Notes: generated by a model not told the origin, from the sequence alone. A stretch of 64,000 nt of DNA from Rhododendron vialii (GCF_030253575.1 NC_080558.1:37951611-38015610), one strand, 5' to 3'; shown: positions 46,120 through 57,867, counted from the first letter of the stretch. Program-made: numbers and translations.

Positions 46120-46258
46120 GTGTGTTTTACAAACTAAAATAAGTAGTTTTTATTTTTTGAATTAAAGATGATGTGTTGTGAGAGAATAATATGTCTCGTA
46201 TAGCAAAAAATAAGTATTTAAAAAATAATAATTTTAGCGGGACGGAGCCTGCTAGTAT
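46120..46258 (-). repeat. Dispersed repeat, inverted partner of 48203-48345
   Basis: On the minus strand it reads GCTCCGTCCCGCTAAAATTA, then ATACTTATTTTTTGC, ATATTATTCTCTCACAACA and CATCTTTAATTCAAAAAAT. The same order is present on the plus strand at 48203-48345. Probably a hAT-like MITE remnant. Confidence 0.55.
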
Positions 46259-47342
46259 GTTTATTTAGTGTACTAGTGACTGAAAATACTAAAAACAAAA
46301 GATATCTATAGATGCTATTGATCTAGTTTGTAGAATACGGAAGAAAAAGTTTATTAGGAGGTGATTTAGTTTTAAAAACAATTTCATAAGAGAAATTGCA
46401 TAATATTATTTACCACGTTTAACATACACTCTGAAAAGAGATCGATGTCAAATGCCAAATGGTATTCATATTGCACATTCAGTCAGGCCGGTTTGACTAT
46501 AATTTTTTATGTAAAAAAATTTCTCTTCAAGACAAATTAATAATTCAAAAATATTTGTGACGCAATACGAACAAAAGTTCAAAAATGAGCTAAAATAAAT
46601 GAGTTAGTCCAATTAATTAATGCTCCCTTAGATGAAGCATAAAATTGCATATTTTCACCACTTTAATTGTGGTTCACTTTTCGTACTACCATGTGTGAAA
46701 TTTGAGCAAAAGTGATCACCATCTATCTAGTATTATACAGTGTTAGTTCAATTTCGGCGAAAATTGCAAGTTTGGGCATTTGGAAATGACCAACTTGCCC
46801 TTTTTGTTAGATCGGCGGAATAGAGGCTACTATTTGAATGCATAAGGTTGTAATACATCACTGGAATGATATATAAAATATTATCGCGTCATTATAAATT
46901 GTAAGTCTTAAAATTTTGGAATGCGTCAGTACTAGAATCAGAGTAAACTATATCTATATATTGTCACTTTGTTTTGTGTAGTAAGCATTTCACAGAAAGA
47001 TCTCTCCATTCAATTTTTCAAAATAAGAACCCGGCCGGAGTCACCATCACTTGTGTGAGGGAAGAAGAAGATACCAAATTGAGAAAAGAATAAAGGAAAA
47101 AGCTAGCCAATCAACACTAATGCCATTTAACCCTAAAATCCCAATGCATAAATAAAGAAAAGAAACAATTTTAGTAATACAACTTAAATAACTTATTTGG
47201 TATTCAAGGAGTACCGATTGGTACATGTTTCAAATAAGTGCAAACCATTATTTAGAAAAATCCAAACATAAACAAACACAACTTAATGCAATAACAAAAC
47301 AGGGATATATAGCAAGGCTTCCATGGGAGGATGCATGGGAGG

Positions 47343-50300
47343 CTAAGTATTGATGTTGCAGATTTTGGTGGAGCAGTTATCCAAGCACCTCTCCTGTTTT
47401 TTCTCATCTGCAAAGATTTGAACACAAAAATTAATGTAAAGATGCCAATTTGTTTAGAGGCAGAGAAAAGCATGGATCTCCAAGGGCAAATTAGGAAATT
47501 CATTGCGCACGGGTTACAAAGATGGCTACATTCCATATATACACGCTACTATAAAAAGTCATGTGAAGACCGATTGGATTTGTGAAGCTTGATTTGGTTT
47601 TAGTTTGCCATTTCGCAGACCATGTCGGGATTTGACCTAGAAATATATATAAGTGTGTGTGTGTACGTAGTAGCTGGTGTATGCTGTAACTTGTACTCTT
47701 CTTCATTTGATACACACTAAAAACTAGAGTGAATCGCGGATGTGCGCGATTGTTATTTGGTTTGACTATTTTACCCCTTTTTTCTTCTGCATCAAAATTA
47801 CTTCTCAAATCTAGGATCAAAACACAATTATAAGCTTTTCTGTGTCACAATTGTAAGCTACTATTATTTCCAATTTCCAAAACTTCGAACAACTCTAGGG
47901 TTTATGCCGGGCGAATTATGCATGTCAATCCCCCGGATTATTCGACAAGATTAGGTTCGTTGATCTTTCTTTAAGATGAATCTGGCCGTATTTGCAGTTA
48001 AGAAGCCATTAATTACAAGACTAATTTTTCATTTAATAAGGTGGTTGAAATCAGAGGCTCCTAATTGATTAGAAAGGAGTCACATTTTGTACTTTTCTTT
48101 CACTTCTTGTTGAAAAGGTAAAGAACACACCTATCTTTCAACTCAAAATGTCCAGATTTTTTGAATCTTGTAGCTACTAGACACCGTTCTCATTTTTCCA
48201 AGGTTCTTATTTTTTAAGTACTTATTTTTCACTTTACGATACATGTTATTCTTTCACAATATATCACCTTTAATTTAAAAAATAAAGTAGTACTTAGTTT
48301 TTTTCAAACAAGTACTTATTTTTCTTAGCGAAACGGGGATCCAAATGTTATTATGGATGTAAATAATTTGAAATATAAATTTTTCCTTACAAATTTCTTT
48401 GAAGGACTTATATGTGGTATATATAAAATGGAAAAGTAATAACAAAAGTGGCTAGTACTATTTATTGAAGCAATAATTCCGCACCCTTATCGGTATGGGC
48501 CTCCCTTCAATGATTTGTCTCTCATAGTATGCCATTATTGATTTGTTTGTTGATTCAAAAAAAAATTCCCAAGGGAAAAAAAAAAAAAAAAAAACCAATA
48601 AACAAATCAAGGACACTGTACCTTTCACGTTCTGAGAACTTCTGTGCATATTTTTTTAATTTTTTTATTTGGAAAAATTATATATGAATACGACTTTAAT
48701 CTATTTAGGTGCTCTATACAGGTCCACAACGCCCGATTGTTAACTTCATGGCTCCGAAAATAACAGAAGTGCTCGCACGCTGACCCGGTCACCCGATTAC
48801 ACAAAAAAAACACTCTTTCAAATGCAGCCACAACTATTCGGTTTCTGGGGAAGGGGTCTGTGTTGTGCCCAAGGGCAAGGGTCCTGTCCAGTCCCCATTA
48901 CAATCAGTTTGGACCCATTTGTGGGCTCGGGAAGGGCCCATAATAATGATCGGAATTGTTCACTTTTAGAACTCGTCGAGAATGTTGGCCACGCTAAAAA
49001 TCACGTTGATCAGATATCGTTTGATATGATTTCGAAATGCATTTATCTCCGGATAATTGTGTCAAATGAGTTGCAATCCAGTGTAGCACTTTTTTTCCCA
49101 AACTAAATGCATTTCGAAATCATATCAAATGATATCCGATCAACATAATTTTTTACGTAATAAATGTTCTCGATGAGCTCTAAAATGTGAACGGTTCCGA
49201 TCATTGTTGTGGGCTCGAAAAAGACCCACGAATAATCCAAATTGGACCAAACTGGTTGGAATGGGACTGGACAGGACCTTTGCCCTGTGCCCAGGGGTTT
49301 CCCACGCGGGCTGCACGGCCAATATTGGATTCACTTTGAGCCCAGCTATTTGGTAGTAATTTTTTCTCCTCAAAGAGGTGATCCATAAAACATTTCAATC
49401 TCATCGGACATATGTAGCCAAACGATCGAAGCACATTTCCCAAAACAAAATTGTTTCGATCACATAGTCGCTGATGCCGATCAACTTAAAAGTATTACAT
49501 GGGTCACCTGCTCGATGATACGAAAAAATGAACGAACTCAAATCAAATAACCAAGTCCAAGATGAGCCTGATATAGCCCAGTGTCTCGTGGCTAATGCAG
49601 TCAGTCTAGACCACATTTTTGTGATGGAAACGAAATGAAACGTACTATTTTTAGAACATGAGTATGGAGTTTAGAGTGTTTGAGAATCGAGGATATATCT
49701 TCAACTGGGACTGAAACCAAACCTCATCTAGAAACATGCATGAAAATTTTCCTTTTTTTTGGGCAACAAAATTTTATTAATAACGAAAATTTTCCTATTT
49801 GACAAGTAAGAAAATTTCAACTTCCAAATGGGGTGACAAGAGCCATGCACCACATTATGCACTTCAAATTTTGGAAAAAATGAGTTAAAATCATACAAAA
49901 AGATGAAATGTAAACTACACATCGAAACCAATTGACCACTTTGTATGCACGTTCATTCTAGGAGTACTCCTAAACAAAATTCATAAGTGGAAACACAATA
50001 TACTCTCCCGTCCCTAAATAAATGTCTGATGCGCAAACTTAACCCTTTAAAAAGATGTATTTTTTCGTAAAAGAAATCGAATTTTTTTTCCACAAATCAG
50101 TAGATATCAATGAATTTTTTTTTAAGTTGCGAAAAAAATTTAATATTTTGAAAGAAAAAATACATCTTTTTAAAAGCCTGGATTTGCGCGCCGAACATTT
50201 ATTCAGGAATAGAAGGAGTAGGACACGGGGAACTACAGAGACGTAGTGCACTGTCCGAGCCATCCATCTCTACAACACTTTTGAACAGTTAGGACTTAGG

Positions 50301-50747
50301 AAAGTGTGTAGTACTACTGCGCCCCCACACTACAGGTTTCCGTTTCATATACTATATGTGTGTGTGTATGCATATATGTTAGTCGTATACTATATAGCTA
50401 TACATATATAGAGCGAGACATGCATGGATGAGAGATGATTGAGAGTACCACATACCAGAGCTATATCTGCTGACACATTGCTGCAATGAGCAACCAAGCT
50501 GGCAGTAGTACCGGTTATTATCAGAGCCAGAGGCAGGGTTAGCAAAGCAGCTACCCACACACTGGAAATAGCAAGGCAGCCTCTCATTCGGGTTTGTCCC
50601 GGTCTGGAGAATGCACTCGTTGTAGCACCCTCCCCAGCACGCGTACCCCGTTCTGATCACTTCCGTCGGCTGCGCTATCCCCCCTATCCCGTCCTGTGAT
50701 AACACCAACACCCCAACGAGAACAACGAGAACTGCCCAGTACCCCAT
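47343..50747 (-). CDS. Secreted 12-cysteine thionin-like peptide, two exons
   Basis: Exon 1 is 50747-50456 and exon 2 is 47407-47343. The donor CTCTG-GTATGTG joins the acceptor ATCTTTGCAG in phase 1, giving a 118-residue product with stop at 47345-47343. Residues 1-25 form a signal peptide (MGYWAVLVVLVGVLVLSQDG). The mature part has twelve cysteines in four C-x3-C-x3/4-C groups: CWGGCYNEC, CYFQCVGSC, CQLGCSLQQC and, in exon 2, CLDNCSTKIC. This resembles the plant thionin-like family annotated in Arabidopsis, secreted peptides of uncertain role. Exon 2 alone looks like noise; its in-phase cysteines and the family's short final block support it. The 3-kb intron carries a foldback element (48855-49306) and other repeats. 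The cysteine layout makes a peptide gene very likely, but the family name is less sure. Confidence 0.8.
48203..48345 (+). repeat. Dispersed repeat, inverted partner of 46120-46258
   Basis: TTCTTATTTTTTAAGTACTT, then ACATGTTATTCTTTCACAA and CACCTTTAATTTAAAAAAT, ending GCGAAACGGGGAT. It lies in the intron of the thionin-like gene. Confidence 0.55.
48855..49306. mobile_element. Foldback element FB1 with ~200-bp arms
   Basis: The left arm contains GGGTCCTGTCCAGTCCCC, AATGATCGGAATTGTTCAC and TTTGATATGATTTCGAAATG. The right arm read on the minus strand contains GGTCCTGTCCAGTCCCATTC, AATGATCGGAACCGTTCAC and TTTGATATGATTTCGAAATG. The arms are about 200 bp with a short centre and no ORF. A relative lies at 57868-58300. 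Confidence 0.75.
50003..50218. mobile_element. Degenerate Stowaway-like MITE
   Basis: CTCTCCCGTCCCTAAATAAA at the left, TTTATTCAGGAATAGAAGGAG at the right, TA at both flanks. AAAAAGATGTATTTTTTCG and GAAAAAATACATCTTTTT pair across the interior. It lies 3' to exon 1 of the thionin-like gene, inside its intron. Confidence 0.7.
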
Positions 50748-50830
50748 TTTCCTCCTTTCGAACTTCTCTCTGGGTTTTTTTCTGGGTGGTCAATTTTGAT
50801 TTGGGGTGATTTGATTTCTACAGGCATGGA

Positions 50831-50838
50831 TTTATAGG
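50831..50838 (-). promoter_or_regulatory. TATA box of thionin-like gene
   Basis: Minus-strand CTATAAAT in CACCCTATAAATCCATG, 84 bp upstream of the ATG at 50747. This spacing is ordinary for a plant TATA promoter with a short leader of about 55 bp. Confidence 0.7.
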
Positions 50839-51013
50839 GTGTGGAGAACCTAATCTTGGGGCTCATTAATGGAGGAACTGTGCTAGCTGAGGGGGTGAGG
50901 TGGGGTTTGATAATTAATGAATGTGATTAGGAGGATATATGGTTACTAACATTAATTACTAATTAATCTTATTTTATTTTATTTTATTTTTTCCGCCAGA
51001 CAGCGAAATATTA

Positions 51014-51242
51014 CTCCCTCCGTCCCAAATTGTTATGTCTGTTTTCTTTTTGGGTCTATCTCAAAAAACTGTCTGTATTTTACAATTTATAATATTTTTT
51101 TATGATTTCAAAATCTTTGTTAAACAAAATTAATTGAGATCTACCAAATAAAATCCATATTCAATATAAAAAATACTACAAATAAAGATATAGACAATTT
51201 TTCCAAAAAGGAAACAAGCACAACAATTTAAGACGGAGGGAG
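51014..51242. mobile_element. Stowaway MITE upstream of thionin-like gene
   Basis: CTCCCTCCGTCCC at the left, GACGGAGGGAG at the right, TA at both flanks (51012-51013 and 51243-51244). It is about 180 bp upstream of the TATA box and so within the proximal promoter region. Confidence 0.92.
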
Positions 51243-51269
51243 TAGTATGTTAGTTAAGTTAGATTATTA

Positions 51270-51350
51270 TAAAGGGTTCCATCAGCTTGAACCCATAACC
51301 TCCCAGCACCTATGTCACACAACCAATTGAGCTAGAAGCCCCGATCAATT
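51270..51350 (-). mobile_element. tRNA-derived SINE remnant
   Basis: On the minus strand TAGCTCAATTGGT (51334-51322) is an excellent A box. GGGTTCAAGCTG (51294-51283) is a B-box match about 30 bp downstream. The acceptor stem does not pair with the 3' side, so it is a SINE head rather than a tRNA gene. Confidence 0.6.
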
Positions 51351-52347
51351 TTGTTTTATTAATCCACCCTCCTTTTTATGTAAAGAGGTAGGAGAATTAC
51401 ATTTGAAGAATTATGATAACCGGACATTTCATCAATCATGTGAGATTTATAATAACTTAGTCAAATCCAATACATAATCCAAGAAAGTACGCCATACGAG
51501 AAAGAAAATAAACTAGTAATAGTGAAAAACTCCTATAAAGAAGAACTAATAATCAATTCGGCAAGAGTTGACTCGGTAACATCTTGGTAGAGATTGACTC
51601 GGTAACTAGACTAGTTCTAGTTGGTTTGAATCAATAAATTTCTTCTTTATCAAAGAGGTTTAACTAACAAGTACTACTGCATTTATGAAATCCAAACTAC
51701 CACATTTTACAAATTAACTTACCTTAACCATACGTGTGGCAACTGAGTTGTCCTTGTAACATTGTTTTGAGGATTTCAGTTTGATTAGCTACCCAGATTT
51801 TATATATATTACTAGAAAATGGAATCTTCTTCGGTCTTTAATTTGAATTAAATGAGACGTGACGATTTGAATTTGAATCGTTTATTGTCGCGATTAAGTG
51901 ATTCGGATTTGCTCAGATAACTCTTACAGGTAAGATTATCGTTTTCGTTTTTTGTTCTTGTTTATGTTTTTTTGTTCTTGTTTTGTTGTTTTTGGGCCTA
52001 TAAGCTACGCAATTTGTTTTCGATTTGTATCAAAATAACTTGCGTTTTCTTTCCGGTCAAAAAAAAAAAATTTCTTTTTGGGGAGTTAATAATTAACCAT
52101 TGTACTTAAAAAAAAAAAAAACTAGTGTATATAGAACTTAGATTTCTGAATGGAAGAAAAAACGTAGAGCAATTTAAGAAAATTTAGCTGCTAAAGAGGC
52201 TTTTGTCCCTACATATATATATCCTTCTCTTGTAACCAGGGGTGGTAGTTCAAGCGACTAAGGCAGACGGGTTAAAAAACAACCTTCCTTTTTCACCGGT
52301 CCTAAATTGAGTTGATTTAGAACCAGATGGTTGGGCTGTGGGGGTAT

Positions 52348-52489
52348 TGTTTGTTGCGGGCTTATATTTTGCCCACACGGGTCGAATTGTGGCGTTTGGG
52401 GTCTGCTACGCTTTAGTCTAAAAAAATAGAGTTACGCCTTTACCATTATCTGTGAGTTTTGGTAAAATGGTAAGCACTTGATCCTAACA
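52348..52489 (+). mobile_element. TRIM-type LTR with PBS downstream and PPT-like tract upstream
   Basis: 142 bp from TGTTTGTTGCGGGC to CTTGATCCTAACA, matching the TRIM LTR at 23.55 kb along its length (GCCCACACGGGTCGAA, TTTGGGGTCTGCTACGCTTT, TTGGTAAAATGGTAAGCACT). It is immediately followed by ATTGGTATCAGAGTCAAGG, the PBS. It is preceded by GCTGTGGGGGTAT, like the polypurine run before the TRIM's second LTR. It is much more diverged than the copy in the helicase. No second LTR was found on either side. Confidence 0.8.
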
Positions 52490-53314
52490 ATTGGTATCAG
52501 AGTCAAGGTGGAGGGGATTTCCCTCATGTCCTCTTGAATTTCAGTGGGGTTCTGGTGACGGATCCCTCATCGTGGTGATGGACATATGTTTTCCTCTCCA
52601 ACCGGATCAGCCTATGGCTCAAAATCCAGATATTTCAAGGGAGTTTTTTTTTATAAGGCAAAAGGAAATTTTATAATCTCTAAAATTGTTACAAATATTA
52701 AAGGAACTTAGGTTGACGGCATTAGACTTCTAAATCTAAGAACAAAAAATTCCTAAATCTAGTGGTAATTCTGTGCCCCAAGACCCAAGACTTAATCCCT
52801 TAATTGGCAATAAGTCAACCAATTGGAGCACTCATTGAGACAAACCTCACACCTCTAAAACGCCGTAAAGCCTAGATAAAACAATTAAAACAATTGGGAC
52901 GCAGCCCAAACACCCATATTCCAAGAAAGGTCAACTACGCTGGTCGCCTCAACCTACCTTTAACCGAGCAAAATATACATATAATATGTAAGTAGTATTT
53001 ATGTATATCCTCTAGTAATGGTGTGGTTGAAAAGGCCTAGGTCGTTCTACTGCTCCCTTTGTCGTAGAGTTTGGTGTGGTTGTAAAGGCCTATCGGTCAT
53101 TCTACTTGCTCCGGTCCTTTGTCTTAAAGTTTGGCATTAATGTTCTCGTTTAGTAAATGAGGAAGGAAAAATGTTTATCCAAAAATAATGAGGAAGGAAA
53201 ATAATTTTTAATCTATTTATTCTTATAAATGTATTAATATTTTTGTCTTTTTTGGTTTAAAATTATGCACAGTGTATTTTCAAAGCGCGATAAAAAAAAA
53301 ATTTATTCTAGAAC

Positions 53315-53400
53315 CACATCCAAACACACACCCACACATACAAGTGTGTGGGCCCCACACACTTGTGTGTGTGGGTGTGTATATGGGCGTGTGTTTTGGG
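53315..53400. repeat. AC/GT palindrome
   Basis: CACACCCACACATACAAGTG is mirrored by CACTTGTGTGTGTGGGTGTG around the centre GTGTGGGCCCCACAC. Arms of about 27 bp with one mismatch could form a cruciform. Confidence 0.75.
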
Positions 53401-53449
53401 TGCGGAGGTATAATTACTCAAAAAAAATTCGATGTGTATTTATGAAAAG

Positions 53450-53678
53450 GGAAATTTTTATAAATGGTCCCTCTAGTTTGCATGAATTTTTATTTTCGTC
53501 CCTTTAGTATCAATTGTGTTACTTTTAGTCCTATAATTTGCATTCTGTCTCAATTTCGTCCCTCTCGCTTATGGCGTTAATGAAACAAACGGAATTGGAG
53601 GACAAAATTGTCATTTCTCCTCACAGAGGGACTAAATTGAGATTTCATGTAAACTAGAGGGACTATTTCTATAATTTT
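53450..53678. mobile_element. MITE, copy A of an inverted pair
   Basis: The ends are GGAAATTTTTATAAATGGTC (left) and its approximate complement GACTATTTCTATAATTTT (right), with CCCTCTAGTTTGCATG and CATGTAAACTAGAGGG arms. The centre contains GGCGTTAATGAAACAAACGG. The same element is at 54624-54851 in the opposite orientation. Confidence 0.75.
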
Positions 53679-53697
53679 GTTTTTGTAAATAAATTTA

Positions 53698-54021
53698 GGG
53701 CGCCGCTATTCGCAGCCCTCTATTTACTCCCGTAGCCCACTAAATTTCGGTAAATGATTGTTGAAAATCATAAATAACATTTCGGTAAATTGCTGTTGAA
53801 AACAAGATTATATTTCGGTAACTATATGTCGAAAATATGTTCAACTTTCGGTAAACAACTGCCGAATATGCATTTTCGGTAAACATCTGTTGAAAAAAAT
53901 ATTATATTTCGGTAATTGGACGCTGAAAATATATCTCAATTTCAGTAACTAACTGTCGAGTATAATTGGAAATTTTTAACGGGCTATGGGAGTAAATAGA
54001 GGGCTGCGAATAGCAGCGCCC
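53698..54021. mobile_element. MITE with seven internal TTTCGGTAA repeats
   Basis: The 43-bp terminal arms are GGGCGCCGCTATTCGCAGCC at the left and GGCTGCGAATAGCAGCGCCC at the right. The flanks are TAAATTTA on both sides (53690-53697 and 54022-54029), an 8-bp duplication that is itself palindromic. Between the arms stand about seven units of 26-36 bp, each of the form ATTTCGGTAA-N5-CTGTYGAAAAT. The short length and lack of an ORF make it non-autonomous. An 8-bp duplication fits hAT, but the ends are not typical of it. Confidence 0.8.
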
Positions 54022-54623
54022 TAAATTTAAAATACATCATATATAATATATTTCTCATCTCATTTTATATTGAATAATAAAAAATATGTTGAAATTTTGT
54101 AAAGTTTTAATTATATACATCATAAAAAATATGAGAAAATTCAAAAAACAACCCTTATGATAATTATCTTGGTCTTGTATTTTTTTTTCAATTGAATTTT
54201 CACTATCGTTATTTTTTTTGTCACATGATTAAAAAGAAAAAGTTGTTCAGTAGTATTTAGAAATCTTGTAATTGTGTTTAATTAAGCAATGAAACACTAT
54301 TAAATATTAAGAGATCAAATACATTAAAAAAAGGGTATAAGTGTATTTATTTTGTGACTTACTCATAAGATCACTCATATAACAAATAAACACGGATTTT
54401 AAACATTTTTTTTATTGGGTGAAAAAATAAGAAGATTATAAGAACATGATACAAAGACATTAGCTAAGAGGTTGATTTGTGCATTTTCTAATATTTTTGT
54501 AATATGTAATGAAATATAAATTTTTCAATATAGTTTGATTACCCAATAAAAAATAATTCAGTTGTCAAATACATTACTTATGGTCTTTTTTATTTTATTT
54601 GCAAAAAACGAAAGTAAAATGTA

Positions 54624-54851
54624 AAATTTTAAAAATAATCCCTCTGGTTTGCATAAAATTTCAATTTGGTCCCTCTGTGAGAGAAAATGACAATTTTGCC
54701 CTTCAATTCAGTTTGTTTCATGGACGGCGTCAGGGAGAAGGGCGAAATTGAGATGGAATGAAAACTACAGGGTTAAAATTGATACAATTAATAGTAGAGG
54801 GACGAAAATGAGAACTCGTGCAAACTAGAGGGACCATTTTTAAAAATTTCC
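54624..54851. mobile_element. MITE, copy B of an inverted pair
   Basis: Left AAAATTTTAAAAATAATCCC, right GGGACCATTTTTAAAAATTTCC, with inner CCCTCTGGTTTGCATAAA and TTTCATGGACGGCGTCAGGG. Read on the minus strand it aligns with 53450-53678 along its whole length. Confidence 0.75.
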
Positions 54852-55964
54852 TTTATGAAAAATATATAGAGTGCAGAAATTATTTTTCAATGAAGAATAT
54901 CATGTGCTACTTCAATTCTATGCGTTATTCTAGTTAAAATGGTCATATATCACAGCTCTCAAGATATTCGGGAACGCCAACCCGGCCCTACCGTAAGAAA
55001 GTGATGAGATGTAGCATTGCGACAGTCCTGCCACCTAATTTTGCAGGATTCATTTTACATGTAAGAGAAATTTCTTTATACAAATTAGCCCCACGAACAC
55101 AGAAAGTTACTCGCTTTCGCACATAAAACTTAAGAGAGATCAATCCCGAAGTTTCAAATCTTGATCATCGGTTCAAGTTCTGAAATAGTGGAATATTTCA
55201 AGCATGCGCAAGGAATATTGAAATAGATTTTGAACAAAAGACCGCAAACTCCGAAGTCTCCGATATTTGACCATCCTGCCAAGTACTCGTGAACTACAAT
55301 AATCATGAGCGTGGTTGAAACATGCGTAATGAATCGTATTTTGAAATTCGGTGGCTCACTGCCCCGACTAATTATTGGGGACTTTCGAAATATCAGTGGC
55401 CTACTCAAAAAGTATGAATAGCGAGAGGCAAAAAATGGCCTTGCGCGGATTAATATCTTCGAGCCGACAAATCTGCTGTTGACTTTTCCATGAAAACAAA
55501 ATACTGCTACAATCTTATCGAATTGGATTATGGAAATGAAACGGAAAAGGGGATGAAGAGAGAAAATTTTATACCTTGTTCTCTTTACAATTCAAAAAGA
55601 ATTTAAAAAAAAATTCTCCCTAGATTCCTTCTACTTTCAATATTTCTCTCTCTATCTTTCTCTACTTATTATTCCTACTATTTTTTAAAAAATATTTCAA
55701 ACACTAATCCAAACATATCATAATATCACAGGATCAACCCCCAAATTTAATTGTTTGGTGGGTATACGTCATCAATCTTGTGGGCTTTGGAGTAGGTTAA
55801 AAGAACAATGCAATTTTATCACCTTTCGGTGCATTAAATTGTTACAATGTCACTTCTCAATCAAAAGATAAAAAGCAGTAGAAGTCACATGTTTGTCTCC
55901 ATAAATGATAGTAACATGATTGCAGGCATGTGCTTGCAGCAACATTTAGCTCTAATATATAGTA

Positions 55965-56198
55965 CTCCTTCCGTCCCAAAATGGATGACAATTTTTAAAA
56001 CTCGTGTTATTTTTCATCGCTTATATCTTTCAATATATAATATTTTTCATGAGTTTGAAAATTTTGTATAATAGAACTAATCAAGAACTATCAAACAAGA
56101 TCCATATTGCATATATTTTGAGATTCATATTGAAATATATAAGTAATTGAAATTGGCACAGATATCAAAAATTGACATCCAATTTGGGACGGAGGGAG
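55965..56198. mobile_element. Stowaway MITE
   Basis: CTCCTTCCGTCCC at the left, GGGACGGAGGGAG at the right, TA at both flanks (55963-55964 and 56199-56200). Confidence 0.9.
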
Positions 56199-56286
56199 TA
56201 AGAGGGATGGTAACTGTTTCTTTTTTAACTCAAATTGAGACCTTGAATGGCTATATAGAAGAAGGTTGCTTATATAGCCCTATAAC

Positions 56287-57150
56287 GGCCCATTTGGATG
56301 GATGATTTATTTTGGATGGATATAAAATGATGGTATATTTGAAGGTGGATATGTAACGAGGAGTGATATGTTAAGAAGGATGGTTCCACCTCTTAAGAAT
56401 GGTGGATTTGTAATGAGGTATTTGAATGATTTTTTGAGAATGAGGATATAAAAGGTGAATATGATGGGATTAGATGTTGAATGACTAAATTGCCCCCACT
56501 TAGATTTTTAAATGATCAAAATTTGTTTACTTAATTATAATTAAAGTAAATACATATTTATTATTAATTATGGGATAAAATAATTCATTTTATTTTACAA
56601 ATGTTTAAACCATATTATTTATTAGAAAAAAATATTATTTTCCAAATTTTAAAAAAAAAATGTAATTGAAAAGTATTTTTTTTATAAAAAAAATTATAAT
56701 TCCCATACACAGTTATGGGCCTTATGGCTAAAAATACAATGGGCTCACATATACCCCATGCGCCCATCATATATACCTGAGATATACACAATCCTCGTTT
56801 TTATCGTTTCCTCAAAAAAAAAACCATTCCAGAGGTACAACTCCTCTTTCAACGCCGATGTGAACGACACAATCCCATTCTTCTCCAATGCCGACGAGCT
56901 CTATGAGGTACCACCCACCCACCCCCCTGTTCTTCTTCTTCGTAAAACATTGTGTGGGGGTGAGGGAGGATTTGTTAACGATAGGGATGAGGCTCCGCTT
57001 GGCAAATCCACCCAAAACACTGTTGGAGGTGGATTTGTAGTCCCAACAATGTTTTAATCGACCCTCCCAAAAATGGAACCAAAGACCAGATATGGGTGGG
57101 ACCAAGAGATGAAATCCGGGCGGCTCCAAATCCGGCATCCAAACAGGGCG
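56287..57150. mobile_element. Candidate hAT-like element with exon-like insert
   Basis: The ends GGCCCATTTGGATGGATGAT and ATCCGGCATCCAAACAGGGC are partial inverted repeats. Inside, at about 56800-56910, an open stretch ending FFSNADELYE before a GTACC donor looks like a piece of a gene exon. No transposase. The boundaries and the capture idea are tentative. Confidence 0.35.
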
Positions 57151-57867
57151 TAAAAGGTTAGTACATTGGTTGATGGGTTTGCTTTCCACACAATTGATCA
57201 AGGTTGATTCTTGAGACAGACCGTAATAATTTCTTGTGAGTTTCCTAGTTCCAGAGTGGATGGTCTACCTTTGATCAAAACGAGGAGGGAATCAGTTGAG
57301 GTGTGCGTAAACTGACCCGAACACCGGACACCCCTGACCCTCTAACCAAAGAGAAAAAGAAGGTTGTTTGACAATACTACTTGAAAAGGGTGGAGTCATG
57401 ATTTATGAGCAGGGGATCCATTCCAGAAATATACTAGATCTTTTTCTTGTTAATTTAATAAAAAAAAAGAAAAGAAGCAGTATAGTACTTTGACTATCCT
57501 TAGGTAATAGCTAATGTGCAAAAAATGTCGCATGAAAAGTGCATAAAAATCTGCAAAATGTATGTTGATATTCCCAAACTTTTCTTTGAAATTTCAACTT
57601 TTTGGCCATTCTGTGCATTCACGCATATTAGTTGAAATTTGTATCAATATAAATTGTGTTTTCTAAGAAAATTATTTAGTGTTGAAAGGAGCAAAGTCAT
57701 AATTTTCGTGGGAGTTCTTGATGCTTGGGCAATTCCACCTTACTTGTGGGGTCAAATTGATCAAATCAATTGATCAAGGGAGAGAGTTGGAAAATAGTGG
57801 TACCTCAGGTCCTCGGCATATGGTTAAAAAAGAAGATCATGAGTGTGCATGGTTCACTACCATGGGT

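Larger units (their letters stand above)
43624..47300. other. Intergenic, upstream of RING gene
   Basis: No gene recognised. It includes an ACGT-core cluster (45175-45408), a block shared with 759-875 (about 45560-45690) and one copy of a dispersed repeat (46120-46258) whose inverted partner is at 48203-48345. Confidence 0.6.

Noticed and set aside
51283..51334. tRNA gene on the minus strand
   Set aside because: Good A and B boxes, but no acceptor-stem pairing; a SINE remnant is more likely.
53730..53980. Regularly spaced TTTCGGTAA repeats resembling a CRISPR array
   Set aside because: The genome is plant nuclear DNA, the units diverge and lack unique spacers, and the array lies between transposon inverted ends.
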